Part shown: piece after piece, positions 8,047 to 16,325 of the stretch | Numbering within the stretch: the first letter of the stretch is position 1 | Layout of the letters: each line of letters starts with the position of its first letter | NCBI GenBank assembly: GCA_958477305.1 | Contig: CAUEFI010000002.1 | Span: 171,777-235,776, forward strand | Length of the DNA stretch: 64,000 nt | From: HGM12998 sp900756495 | Lineage (GTDB): Bacteria; Bacillota; Clostridia; Oscillospirales; Oscillospiraceae | Direction of reading: 5' to 3' | The notes under the pieces: generated by a model | The model's input: only the letters and a program-made list of their open reading frames with translations | Databases searched by the model: none | Told to the model about the DNA's origin: nothing | Position numbers and translations under genes: made by a program

Positions 8047-10242
8047 CTATTGATCCTCGGATGACGGCCGCTTACCTTCAGGGGTAATCTCCCCCCCAAG
8101 GGGGATAGGAGTATCGGCGGGCTTATGCAGTTCTTCGTGGCGGCTTTTGGGTTCGGCGCTCTCAGTGGGGTACTGGTCGGCTGTAGCAGGATCCCGCCCT
8201 TCCAGAATCGCTACCATCTCGGCACCGGTAATCGTCTCCTTCTCCAGAAGGTAAGCCACTACCTTATCCATATCCGTCCGGTTCTCCCTGATCACCTGGA
8301 CAGCCTGCTCGTAGCAGCGATCCAGGATCTCCTTCACCGCCTGATCCATACGGGCGGCGGTATCCTGAGCACAGTCCATACCATAGCCGCCATCCAGGTA
8401 CTGATTCCGGCGGGAAGCCAGCGCCATCATACCAAACTCATCGCTCATGCCAAACATTGCCACCATATTGCGCGCCACACCTGTGGCATCTTGGATGTCT
8501 TGGGCCGCGCCGTTGGTCATGGTGTTCAACACCACCTCCTCAGCTGCCCGGCCGCCCATGGAGACGGCGATCTTGGCCAGCAGCTCATCCCGGGTGCGCA
8601 GCTCAGTCTTGTCCTCCTCAGGCATCAGAAGCGTATATCCCAGAGCCCCTTGGGTGTGAGGCACAATCGTGATCTTCTGCACCGGCTCACTGTTGCGCTG
8701 CTTGTAGGCCACCATAGCGTGCCCCACCTCGTGGTAGGCCACCAGCTTTTTCTCAAACTCGGTAAGCACACTGCCCTTCTTCTCGCTGCCTGCGATGACC
8801 AATTCAAAGGCGGCCAGCAAATCCTCCTGGTTGACCGCCTTTCGGCCATGCCGCACCGCCCGGAGCGCAGCCTCGTTGACCAGGTTTGCCAGATCGGCCC
8901 CCACAGTACCCGCTGTGGCAATGGCGATCTTCTTCAGATCAACATCTTCAGCCAGACGGATGTTCCGCGTGTGAACCTGGAGGGTAGCCAGACGTCCGGC
9001 ATAGTTGGGCCGGTCCACAATAATCCGGCGGTCAAAACGGCCGGGACGCAACAGCGCCTGGTCCAGTACTTCAGGCCGGTTGGTGGCAGCCAGCAGAATA
9101 ACTCCCTTGGTGGGGTCAAAGCCGTCCATCTCAGCCAGCAGCTGGTTCAGCGTCTGTTCCCGTTCGTCATTCCCGCCCATACGGTTATCCCGGGATTTGC
9201 CGATGGTATCGATCTCATCAATGAAGACAATACAGGGCGCCATCTTGCTGGCCTCCTTGAAGAGGTCACGCACACGGGAGGCTCCCACACCTACAAACAT
9301 CTCTACAAAGTCAGAACCGCTGATAGAGAAAAAGGGCACTCCGGCCTCTCCGGCGACAGCCTTGGCCAGCAAAGTCTTTCCGGTGCCCGGCGGGCCTACC
9401 AGCAGCGCGCCCTTGGGCAGCTTGGCGCCAATCTCCGTGTACTTCTGCGGATTGTGGAGGAAATCGATGATCTCCTCCAGACTCTCCTTTGCCTCGTCCT
9501 GACCAGCCACATCCCGGAAAGTAACCCCCGTCTTTTTCTCCACATAGACTTTGGCGTTTGCCTTTCCCACGCCGCCCAGGCCGCCTCCCATACGGGAGGC
9601 CATGCTCCGAGACAAGAAGGAAAACAGCGCAATAATAATGACCAGGGGCAGCACCCAGGAGATCAGGATAGAGATGATCGGCGAGGTCTCGGCCACATAT
9701 TCGGCGCCAAATTTGATGTGGCTGCCGTCCTCATACTCCACCGAACGCAACAGCGGGAGTAAATCCGGATCGTTGATGGGGGCACAGTAGTAGGTGTGTT
9801 CCGCCTGCGGCAAGCCCTCCAGAGGCGGCAGCGACTCATCCGGGCCTAGGCCCAAAAGTTCGTTCAGCGTTGCAGGCTGAGAGTTTTGAGCGGGCGCCTC
9901 ACTCTCGGCCGGCGGTGTGCTGGCTGCCGGGGCCGGGCTCTCTATGGAAGGCTCAGCTCCCTCCCCGCCCTCTTCTGCGAGAGGCCAGACCGCCCCCTCC
10001 CTCAAATAGATGGTGAACTTGGTGTTGCTCATCTCCACCGTGTCCACAACTCCGGCCTCTACCATATCTAAGAATTCGCTGTACCACACTTCTGTGGAAT
10101 TGGCCCGCTGGAAGGATGCCGTCATGTAGTTGACGAAGACAGTAATGACCAGCGCCCACAGGACAATGGACACAATCGCCATCATACTGCGCCGGCCGCC
10201 GTTCTTGCCTCCGTTCGGATTATTCTGATTATCGGGCTTCAA
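8047..10242 (-). CDS. ftsH: ATP-dependent zinc metalloprotease FtsH (first copy)
   Basis: 731 residues if the start is TTG 10242, which has AAGGAGG 8 bases upstream; an open stretch further upstream has no protein character. It is a membrane-bound hexameric AAA+ protease degrading unassembled membrane proteins and regulatory factors. Two membrane helices (about 20-42 and 172-195) flank an external loop. Walker A GPPGTGKT begins at Gly283, Walker B is VFIDEID, and the zinc site is HEVGH (His504, Glu505, His508). The external loop is enlarged by a Pro/Ala/Ser/Glu-rich stretch that is absent from the second copy at 13547. Family length is usually 600-700. Confidence 0.95.
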   Translation of the reverse strand: MKPDNQNNPNGGKNGGRRSMMAIVSIVLWALVITVFVNYMTASFQRANSTEVWYSEFLDMVEAGVVDTVEMSNTKFTIYLREGAVWPLAEEGGEGAEPSIESPAPAASTPPAESEAPAQNSQPATLNELLGLGPDESLPPLEGLPQAEHTYYCAPINDPDLLPLLRSVEYEDGSHIKFGAEYVAETSPIISILISWVLPLVIIIALFSFLSRSMASRMGGGLGGVGKANAKVYVEKKTGVTFRDVAGQDEAKESLEEIIDFLHNPQKYTEIGAKLPKGALLVGPPGTGKTLLAKAVAGEAGVPFFSISGSDFVEMFVGVGASRVRDLFKEASKMAPCIVFIDEIDTIGKSRDNRMGGNDEREQTLNQLLAEMDGFDPTKGVILLAATNRPEVLDQALLRPGRFDRRIIVDRPNYAGRLATLQVHTRNIRLAEDVDLKKIAIATAGTVGADLANLVNEAALRAVRHGRKAVNQEDLLAAFELVIAGSEKKGSVLTEFEKKLVAYHEVGHAMVAYKQRNSEPVQKITIVPHTQGALGYTLLMPEEDKTELRTRDELLAKIAVSMGGRAAEEVVLNTMTNGAAQDIQDATGVARNMVAMFGMSDEFGMMALASRRNQYLDGGYGMDCAQDTAARMDQAVKEILDRCYEQAVQVIRENRTDMDKVVAYLLEKETITGAEMVAILEGRDPATADQYPTESAEPKSRHEELHKPADTPIPLGGEITPEGKRPSSEDQ

Positions 10243-10283
10243 ACGATTGCCCTCCTTGTGCAAAGAAATTTCAGCTTTCAAAC

Positions 10284-10312
10284 AATATAGCACACCGGGC
10301 CTTAAAATACAA
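10284..10312 (-). promoter_or_regulatory. Promoter of the first ftsH
   Basis: On the minus strand TTGTAT (10307-10312) and TATATT (10284-10289) are separated by 17 bases, about 40 bases upstream of the TTG start. Confidence 0.6.
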
Positions 10313-10447
10313 GAAATGGGGGCGCGAAACCTGTAAACTTTCTGTGAAAGGGCCCCAGTGATTTTATAAGTTTTACTTTTTCTGTCCCCGCTCCTGTGAT
10401 ATACTATAGTGAATATAACACCCAACCTGGGAAAGGCGGGATACGCC

Positions 10448-11218
10448 ATGAGAGAGAAAAGATCTCTGCCTGAAGCTGGCGCCGACGGCATAATTGAAGG
10501 ACGCAATGCGGTAATAGAGGCCCTGCGGGCCGGAATCTCCATCGATAAAATTTTTATTGTCCGGGGAGAGACCGACGCCACACTGGGGCATATCGCATCT
10601 GCAGCCCGCGAAAAAGGCATTGTCGTTGTGGATAGCGACCGGCGAAAACTGGACAATATGAGCCGCACCCATGCTCATCAGGGCGTCATCGCCATCGCCG
10701 CCGTGCGGGAATATGCAACGGTAGACGATATTCTGGGGGCAGCCCGGACCCGTGGAGAGCCTCCGCTGGTGGTCGTGTGCGACGAGATCTCCGATCCACA
10801 CAACCTGGGGGCTATTATCCGTACGGCTGAATGCGCCGGCGCCCACGGGATCATCATTCCAAAGCGCCGCAGCGCCGGGCTCACGGCGGTTGTGGGAAAA
10901 ACTTCGGCCGGAGCGGTCGCCCATCTGCCTGTGGCGCGTGTGGCCAATCTCACTGCTCTGCTCAAGGAACTCAAGGATGACGGGCTGTGGATTTTTGGCG
11001 CCGACGCCGCAGGAGACCGACCTCTCTATGAGGCCGATTTAAAAGGCCCTGCCGCCATTGTCATCGGCAGTGAAGGCTCTGGAATGAGCCGTCTGGTAGC
11101 GGAGCAATGTGATTTTAAGGTCAGTATTCCCCTGAGGGGGCAAATCAACTCCCTCAATGCCTCAGCGGCGGCGGCTGTTCTGCTGTATGAGGCGGTGCGT
11201 CAGAGGTTATCCCAATAA
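10448..11218 (+). CDS. rlmB: 23S rRNA 2'-O-methyltransferase, SpoU/TrmH family (RlmB-like)
   Basis: 256 residues. The N-terminal domain (IIEGRNAVIEALRAG, residues about 12-90) is the L7Ae-like RNA-binding substrate domain of RlmB/TrmH-group enzymes. The C-terminal SpoU domain carries the trefoil-knot motifs NLGAIIRTAECAGAHGI, VIGSEGSGMSRL and IPLRGQINSLNASAAAAVLLYE. The enzyme uses S-adenosylmethionine to methylate a ribose in 23S rRNA (Gm2251 in E. coli RlmB). The exact target here is inferred. ATG 10448 is preferred over a GTG at 10409 because AAAGGCGGG precedes it. A 20-base gap separates it from the next gene, so the two are probably cotranscribed. Confidence 0.9.
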   Translation: MREKRSLPEAGADGIIEGRNAVIEALRAGISIDKIFIVRGETDATLGHIASAAREKGIVVVDSDRRKLDNMSRTHAHQGVIAIAAVREYATVDDILGAARTRGEPPLVVVCDEISDPHNLGAIIRTAECAGAHGIIIPKRRSAGLTAVVGKTSAGAVAHLPVARVANLTALLKELKDDGLWIFGADAAGDRPLYEADLKGPAAIVIGSEGSGMSRLVAEQCDFKVSIPLRGQINSLNASAAAAVLLYEAVRQRLSQ

Positions 11219-11238
11219 AATAACAGGTGATTGGTATC

Positions 11239-13386
11239 ATGTCTAAGGACCGCGGCGACAAATCAAATAGCGGCGGGGAGGATTTTACCCTGGAGGAGAT
11301 CCTGGCCGAATTCGGCCGGAGCGGCGGAGAAGCTTCCTCTCCGCCCCGGCGGGATCTGGACGACACCATTCCTCTGCCCATTTTGCCCCGCCAGGATGAC
11401 GAGCCCCCCTTTACAGGAAAGGGGCCGGACAACATCGTCTCCTTTCCAGGCACCGGCCCCCTGCCACGTCTGAACCTGCAGTTAGGTCCAGAGGAGGACG
11501 AGGAGGGCAACGTCCTGGACTTTCCTGAAGCGGCCGGCCCGGCATCAGACAACCCCATTGCAGAAGGGTTGAACCGCCTCATTAAAAAAGCGGACAACTA
11601 TGCTGAGCATATGTTCGAGGAAGAGGGGACGGAGGACGACGAGGAGGTCCGCCGGGCTGAAAAATACATCCCCGGGGTAGATGAAGAGGATCCCCCCGAG
11701 CGCCGGCGCGAACGGAAACCCCGCCAGCCCCCTCCGCCAGCTCCCGATCTCCCCCCCGCTCAACTCTATAAACGGTATGGAAAGGGCCTGGGATTTCTGC
11801 GGCTGCGCGCCGTGCTGGTTCTCCTTCTCTCCCTTCCTCTGATATACCTCTCGGCAGCCCCCTCCCTGGGGATTCCACTGCCTGGCGCCCTGGCCGCCCG
11901 GGAGATTCAGCTCTATGCAATGGCCGGGCTGCTTGGGGCGGCCATGCTGCTGGGTGTCGATGTACTGCTGCGGGGGCTCTTCCGGCTGCTGAGGCTTCAG
12001 ATGGGGATGGACACACTGCTGGTATTTTCCTGTGCCGCCGCCCTGGCCGATACCCTCACTCTTTTGCGCCTGAACGGACGGGAAGGGCAACTCCCCTACT
12101 GTGCCGCTGCCGCCCTGGCCCTGGCCATTACCATGCGGGGAACCTGGAAGAAGCGGCGCGGCCTGCGCACGGCCTGCCGCACCGCCGCCCTGGCCTCAGA
12201 GCCCTATCTGGTTACTTTGGACGAAGGCAAATGGAACGGCAGGGACACCTACACCAAGTGGTCCGGCTCACCCATCGGCTTTGGCCGGCAAATTCAGGCT
12301 GACGACGGGGCACAGCGGATTTTTCGTGTCGTCTGTCCCATCCTCTTTATCGCCTGCCTGCTCTTTTCCGTCATGTCCTCAGTGGGCCGGGAGCGGCCTC
12401 AGGACATCCTCTGGTGCCTGTCAGCCACCTTGGCGGCAGCCTCTTCCTTTTCGGGGGCCCTGTGCTTTGCTCTCCCCTGGGACGCGCTGTCCCGACGGCT
12501 CTCCGGCGTGGGGGCCGCTCTTGCCGGGTGGGACGGCGTCGTAAGTACGGGAGGTCAGAGCGGTATCCTTCTGACCGACGCCGACCTGTTTCCTCCAGGC
12601 TCAGTTTCTCTCAACGGCATTAAGATTTTCGGGGACTTCCCAGTGGAAAAGGTAGTGGGCGTCACTGCCACGCTCATTCGTGACTCAGGCAGCGGCCTGA
12701 ATAAGATCTTTCACGATCTGCTCCGCAGCCAAGGCTCTCTATACCGCAGAGCTGACCGTTTTGAATTTCACGAAGGCGGCGGCGTGTCTGCAGAGATACG
12801 CGGAGATCTGGTACTGGTGGGCTCAGCTTCTTTTATGCATTTGATGGAGATCGCCCTTCCTCAGGGGCTCAATGTAAAAAATGCCGTCTTCTGTGCCATT
12901 GACGGAGAACTGGCCGGCATCTTCGCCCTGAACTACACCCTTAACGGCGCAGTGGAGCCCGCCCTCAACGCTCTCATCCGCAATCGGGTGGGGCCGGTGC
13001 TGGCCACCCGGGATTTCAACCTGATCCCGGCTATGCTTCGCCAGAGGTTTAAGCTCCCGGTGGAAAAAATGGACTTTCCCGCCGTAGAGCGCCGGGTAGA
13101 GCTGTCCGATGAGAATCAGGAGCATGCCGACATTCTGACTGCAGTCCTCTGCCGTGAGGGCGTAGGTCCTTATGCCGATGCGGTGGTCGGCGGCAAGCGT
13201 CTGCGGCTGGCCACCCGGGCCTCTGCACTGCTCGCTTGTGTAGGGGCCGTCACGGGAGTTTTGCTGGCCTTCTACCTCACCTTTGTGGGATCCTATGCCT
13301 CCCTCTCAGCCTCTAACCTCCTGGTGTTTCTCATCATGTGGACCATTCCTACCCTGCTGATTTCGGGCTGGGTCAATCGATATTGA
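11239..13386 (+). CDS. Membrane protein resembling a degenerate P-type ATPase
   Basis: 715 residues. Residues 1-185 are acidic and proline-rich, predicted disordered, with a short conserved-looking start (EDFTLEEILAEFG). Hydrophobic segments follow at about 190-290 and 375-430. Residues 435-640 follow the order of P1B-ATPase soluble domains: ILLTDADLFPPG (Asp447) where DKTGTLT should be, a nucleotide-domain-like LVLVGSASFMHLM, and VGPVLATRDFN where the TGDN motif should be. Two C-terminal helices close the protein. The KTGT, TGD and GDGxNDxP motifs needed for catalysis are missing, so it is probably a pseudoenzyme. Function unknown. It follows rlmB by 20 bases and ends at a terminator. Confidence 0.7.
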   Translation: MSKDRGDKSNSGGEDFTLEEILAEFGRSGGEASSPPRRDLDDTIPLPILPRQDDEPPFTGKGPDNIVSFPGTGPLPRLNLQLGPEEDEEGNVLDFPEAAGPASDNPIAEGLNRLIKKADNYAEHMFEEEGTEDDEEVRRAEKYIPGVDEEDPPERRRERKPRQPPPPAPDLPPAQLYKRYGKGLGFLRLRAVLVLLLSLPLIYLSAAPSLGIPLPGALAAREIQLYAMAGLLGAAMLLGVDVLLRGLFRLLRLQMGMDTLLVFSCAAALADTLTLLRLNGREGQLPYCAAAALALAITMRGTWKKRRGLRTACRTAALASEPYLVTLDEGKWNGRDTYTKWSGSPIGFGRQIQADDGAQRIFRVVCPILFIACLLFSVMSSVGRERPQDILWCLSATLAAASSFSGALCFALPWDALSRRLSGVGAALAGWDGVVSTGGQSGILLTDADLFPPGSVSLNGIKIFGDFPVEKVVGVTATLIRDSGSGLNKIFHDLLRSQGSLYRRADRFEFHEGGGVSAEIRGDLVLVGSASFMHLMEIALPQGLNVKNAVFCAIDGELAGIFALNYTLNGAVEPALNALIRNRVGPVLATRDFNLIPAMLRQRFKLPVEKMDFPAVERRVELSDENQEHADILTAVLCREGVGPYADAVVGGKRLRLATRASALLACVGAVTGVLLAFYLTFVGSYASLSASNLLVFLIMWTIPTLLISGWVNRY

Positions 13387-13424
13387 AGCAATGCGGCGCA
13401 CCTGCCTGGTGCGCCGCTGCTTTA
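13386..13424 (+). terminator. Terminator after the P-type-ATPase-like gene
   Basis: A 10-bp GC stem (13393-13402 with 13408-13417) extends with AAGCA/TGCTT across a 2-base bulge. It directly follows the stop codon. Confidence 0.75.
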
Positions 13425-13546
13425 TGCCAAAAAAATTCACAATTTGACACTTGATCGCGCTGTCTTTTGTTTTTAAAATTGTTTCGTACAAAAAGCATGT
13501 GCAATATTTGCAGAAAATAGTTTTCATGTGAAAGGACGTTTTATTT

Positions 13547-15418
13547 ATGCAGGAGGTTAACCAGGGGCCCAAGAGTCCACCGAAAAAGCCCTTATTTTTT
13601 TATTATATCATCGCTCTGATTGCAGTCTTTCTCTTGAACGCTCTTTTATTCCCCACTCTGATGCAAGAGCAGGTCGTACAGGTCTCCTACGACCAATTTC
13701 TCAGTATGGTGGATGCCGGAGAGGTCACCGAAGTGGCGCTGGATGAAACCAACCAGCAGTTGGTCTTTGTCACCGGCACTGAGCAGGACCGCAGGTTCTA
13801 TAAAACTGGAATCTGGCCTGATGACGGCCAGCGCCTACTCCAGCAGCTCCGCGACAATCCAGACATCACCTTCGAGGCCGAGATTCCCACCCAGGCAAAT
13901 CCGCTGCTGTCCTTTATTCTCACTTGGATCCTGCCTATTTTTATTTTTCTTATTCTTGGTGAACTGCTGAGCAAGTGGATGCTCAAGCGGATGGGCGGTA
14001 ATCTGCCCGGCGGTTTTGGCAACGCGATGACCTTTGGAAAGGCCAACGCCAAAATCTACGTAGAGCAGGCGGAAACCGGCGTTACGTTCTCCGATGTGGC
14101 CGGACAGGACGAGGCCAAGGAGTCCCTTACCGAGGTGGTGGACTTTCTCCACAGCCCCCAAAAGTATGCCGAGGTCGGCGCCAAGCTTCCCAAAGGCGTA
14201 CTGCTAGTAGGGCCTCCGGGCACCGGCAAGACACTGTTAGCCAGAGCTGTAGCAGGTGAAGCCAGGGTCCCTTTTTTCTCCATCTCCGGCTCGGAGTTTG
14301 TGGAAATGTTTGTTGGTATGGGTGCGGCAAAAGTTCGGGACCTTTTTAAGCAGGCCGGTGAGAAGGCCCCCTGCATTGTCTTCATCGATGAGATTGACGC
14401 CATTGGAAAGAAACGGGATTCGGGCGGAATCGGCGGCAACGACGAACGGGAACAGACACTCAATCAGCTGCTGGCCGAGATGGACGGCTTCGATTCCAGC
14501 AAAGGCGTGGTTCTGCTGGCCGCCACCAACCGGCCTGAAACACTGGATCCCGCTCTTCTGCGTCCCGGCCGCTTTGATCGCCGCGTACCGGTGGAACTGC
14601 CTGACCTCCAGGGCCGTATCGCCATTTTAAAGGTCCATGCAAAACATGTGCGAATAGACGGCGATGTCGACTGGAATATCATTGCCCGGGCCACCGCAGG
14701 TGCCTCCGGCGCCGAGTTGGCAAACATCATCAACGAAGGTGCTCTGCGTGCGGTACGCCAGGGCCGCAAGACGGTTCGGCAGGAGGATCTGGAGGAGAGC
14801 GTAGAGACCGTTATCGCCGGCGCTCAACGGAAAAATGCTGTTATTTCTCCAAAAGAAAAGGAGATCGTAGCTTATCACGAAACCGGCCACGCCTTGGTGG
14901 CTGCCCTCCAATCTCATTCGGCACCCGTTACCAAAATCACCATTGTCCCCCGAACCTCAGGTGCACTGGGATATACCATGCAGGTGGACGAGGGTGATCA
15001 CAGTCTCATGAGCAAAGCGGAAGTAGAAAACAAGATCGCCACCCTCACCGGCGGCCGGGCGGCTGAGGAACTGATCTTCGGCGCGGAAAATATTACGACA
15101 GGCGCCTCCAACGATATTGAGCAGGCCACAAAGCTCTCCCGCGCTATGATTACCCGTTACGGGATGACTGACGAATTCGACATGGTGGCACTGGAGACAG
15201 TTCAAAACCAATATTTAGGGGGCGACAGCGCTCTGACCTGTTCTGCCGAGACCGCCGCCAAAATTGACCAGCAGGTTGTATCCACCGTGAAGGCCGCCCA
15301 TCAGAAAGCGCTGGATATTCTCCGTGCCAACGAGTCCAAGCTTCATCAGCTCTCCAAATATCTGCTGGAAAAGGAGACCATTACCGGCGAGGAGTTTATG
15401 CATATTCTCAATGGATAA
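13547..15418 (+). CDS. ftsH: ATP-dependent zinc metalloprotease FtsH (second copy)
   Basis: 623 residues, the usual FtsH length. Two N-terminal membrane helices (about 18-38 and 122-142) flank a compact external loop. Walker A GPPGTGKT begins at Gly222, Walker B is VFIDEIDAIG, the second region of homology includes ATNRPETLDPALLRPGRFDRR, and the zinc site is HETGH (His444, Glu445, His448). AAAGGA sits 10 bases before ATG 13547, and a TTGACA at 13444-13449 may belong to its promoter although the -10 is unclear. It is a diverged paralogue of the ftsH ending at 8047, less than 4 kb away. Confidence 0.95.
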   Translation: MQEVNQGPKSPPKKPLFFYYIIALIAVFLLNALLFPTLMQEQVVQVSYDQFLSMVDAGEVTEVALDETNQQLVFVTGTEQDRRFYKTGIWPDDGQRLLQQLRDNPDITFEAEIPTQANPLLSFILTWILPIFIFLILGELLSKWMLKRMGGNLPGGFGNAMTFGKANAKIYVEQAETGVTFSDVAGQDEAKESLTEVVDFLHSPQKYAEVGAKLPKGVLLVGPPGTGKTLLARAVAGEARVPFFSISGSEFVEMFVGMGAAKVRDLFKQAGEKAPCIVFIDEIDAIGKKRDSGGIGGNDEREQTLNQLLAEMDGFDSSKGVVLLAATNRPETLDPALLRPGRFDRRVPVELPDLQGRIAILKVHAKHVRIDGDVDWNIIARATAGASGAELANIINEGALRAVRQGRKTVRQEDLEESVETVIAGAQRKNAVISPKEKEIVAYHETGHALVAALQSHSAPVTKITIVPRTSGALGYTMQVDEGDHSLMSKAEVENKIATLTGGRAAEELIFGAENITTGASNDIEQATKLSRAMITRYGMTDEFDMVALETVQNQYLGGDSALTCSAETAAKIDQQVVSTVKAAHQKALDILRANESKLHQLSKYLLEKETITGEEFMHILNG

Positions 15419-15476
15419 TCGCCGGCTCCAATTCCATATTTTGCTGTGCTGCAAAGGTCTTCCTATCTTTTTTAAT

Positions 15477-15523
15477 AAAGAGGGAACTCCGGCTGCTTTT
15501 GAAGCAGCCGGAGTTCCCTCTTT
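15477..15523. terminator. Bidirectional terminator, 22-bp perfect stem
   Basis: Arms 15477-15498 and 15502-15523 are perfectly complementary with a 3-base loop and A/T tracts at both ends. It separates the convergent ftsH and asrB genes and overlaps the asrB stop codon. Confidence 0.9.
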
Positions 15524-16316
15524 AATCCATCAGTTTATCCTTTGCAACGCTATAGTTAAAAACCGGTCCCTCCAGGCACACATAGGTATCGTTGATTTTG
15601 CAATGCCCGCACTTTCCAACCCCGCAGCACATCTTACGCTCAAAGGACACCCATATTTTGGAGTCCTCTGCTCCATTCTTCTCGCATTCCAGCGCTGCGA
15701 AGTGCATCATCACTGGAGGTCCTACAATCACAATGTTGTAGTCATCAAAAGAACGGATGGGGATTTTGCTGATGTGGGCCGTGACCATCCCAGTCTCAAA
15801 GCCTTCTACAACCTCATTGTCCAGCGTGGTGATCACGTTGAATCGGGCTCTGAACTTTTCAATCTCATCCCGAAACAGCACCGCGTCTGCGTTTTTGAAC
15901 CCCGAGATGAGGTTGACCGACTTACACACCTCCGGATGGTCATAGAAATGGTTGATCATGGTCAGAACCGGCGCCATGCCGGTGCCGCCGCAGATGATCA
16001 GCAGATCCTTGTTTTCGAACTGTTTGACCGGAAACTGGTTCCCATAGGGGCCTCGGAGAAAGATGGAATTTCCCGGCTCCAGCTCAAAGATTGCCTGTGT
16101 GAGAAGTCCTACGTTTCGGATGGTAAATTCTACATATCCCCTTCCTTTCCCGCTGGCGGAGATAGGGGCCTCGCCCACCTTGGGCAGGGACAGCATGAAA
16201 AACTGCCCGTAGCCCGGCTCCGTGTCACAGGCCACCCGGAAGGTGCATTCCGTCTTCGTATGCTTGAGCATATTCAATATCCGATGGGGCTTTGGGACCA
16301 ATACATTGTTATCCAT
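15522..16316 (-). CDS. asrB: AsrB-like FAD/NAD(P)H oxidoreductase subunit
   Basis: 264 residues. It has the ferredoxin-NADP reductase fold: an FAD-binding barrel with RGPYGNQFP, then a nucleotide domain with LLIICGGTGMAPVLTMI and VGPPVMMH. Near the C-terminus a cysteine cluster (Cys230, 231, 236, 239, 247; CCGVGKCGHC) binds an iron-sulfur centre as in PyrK, AsrB and hydrogenase gamma subunits. It would oxidise NAD(P)H and feed electrons to AsrA. It is the last gene of a four-gene operon headed by a molybdopterin enzyme. No siroheme subunit AsrC is present, so it probably serves the molybdoenzyme rather than sulfite reductase. Confidence 0.88.
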   Translation of the reverse strand: MDNNVLVPKPHRILNMLKHTKTECTFRVACDTEPGYGQFFMLSLPKVGEAPISASGKGRGYVEFTIRNVGLLTQAIFELEPGNSIFLRGPYGNQFPVKQFENKDLLIICGGTGMAPVLTMINHFYDHPEVCKSVNLISGFKNADAVLFRDEIEKFRARFNVITTLDNEVVEGFETGMVTAHISKIPIRSFDDYNIVIVGPPVMMHFAALECEKNGAEDSKIWVSFERKMCCGVGKCGHCKINDTYVCLEGPVFNYSVAKDKLMD

Positions 16317-16325
16317 ACCTTCTCC

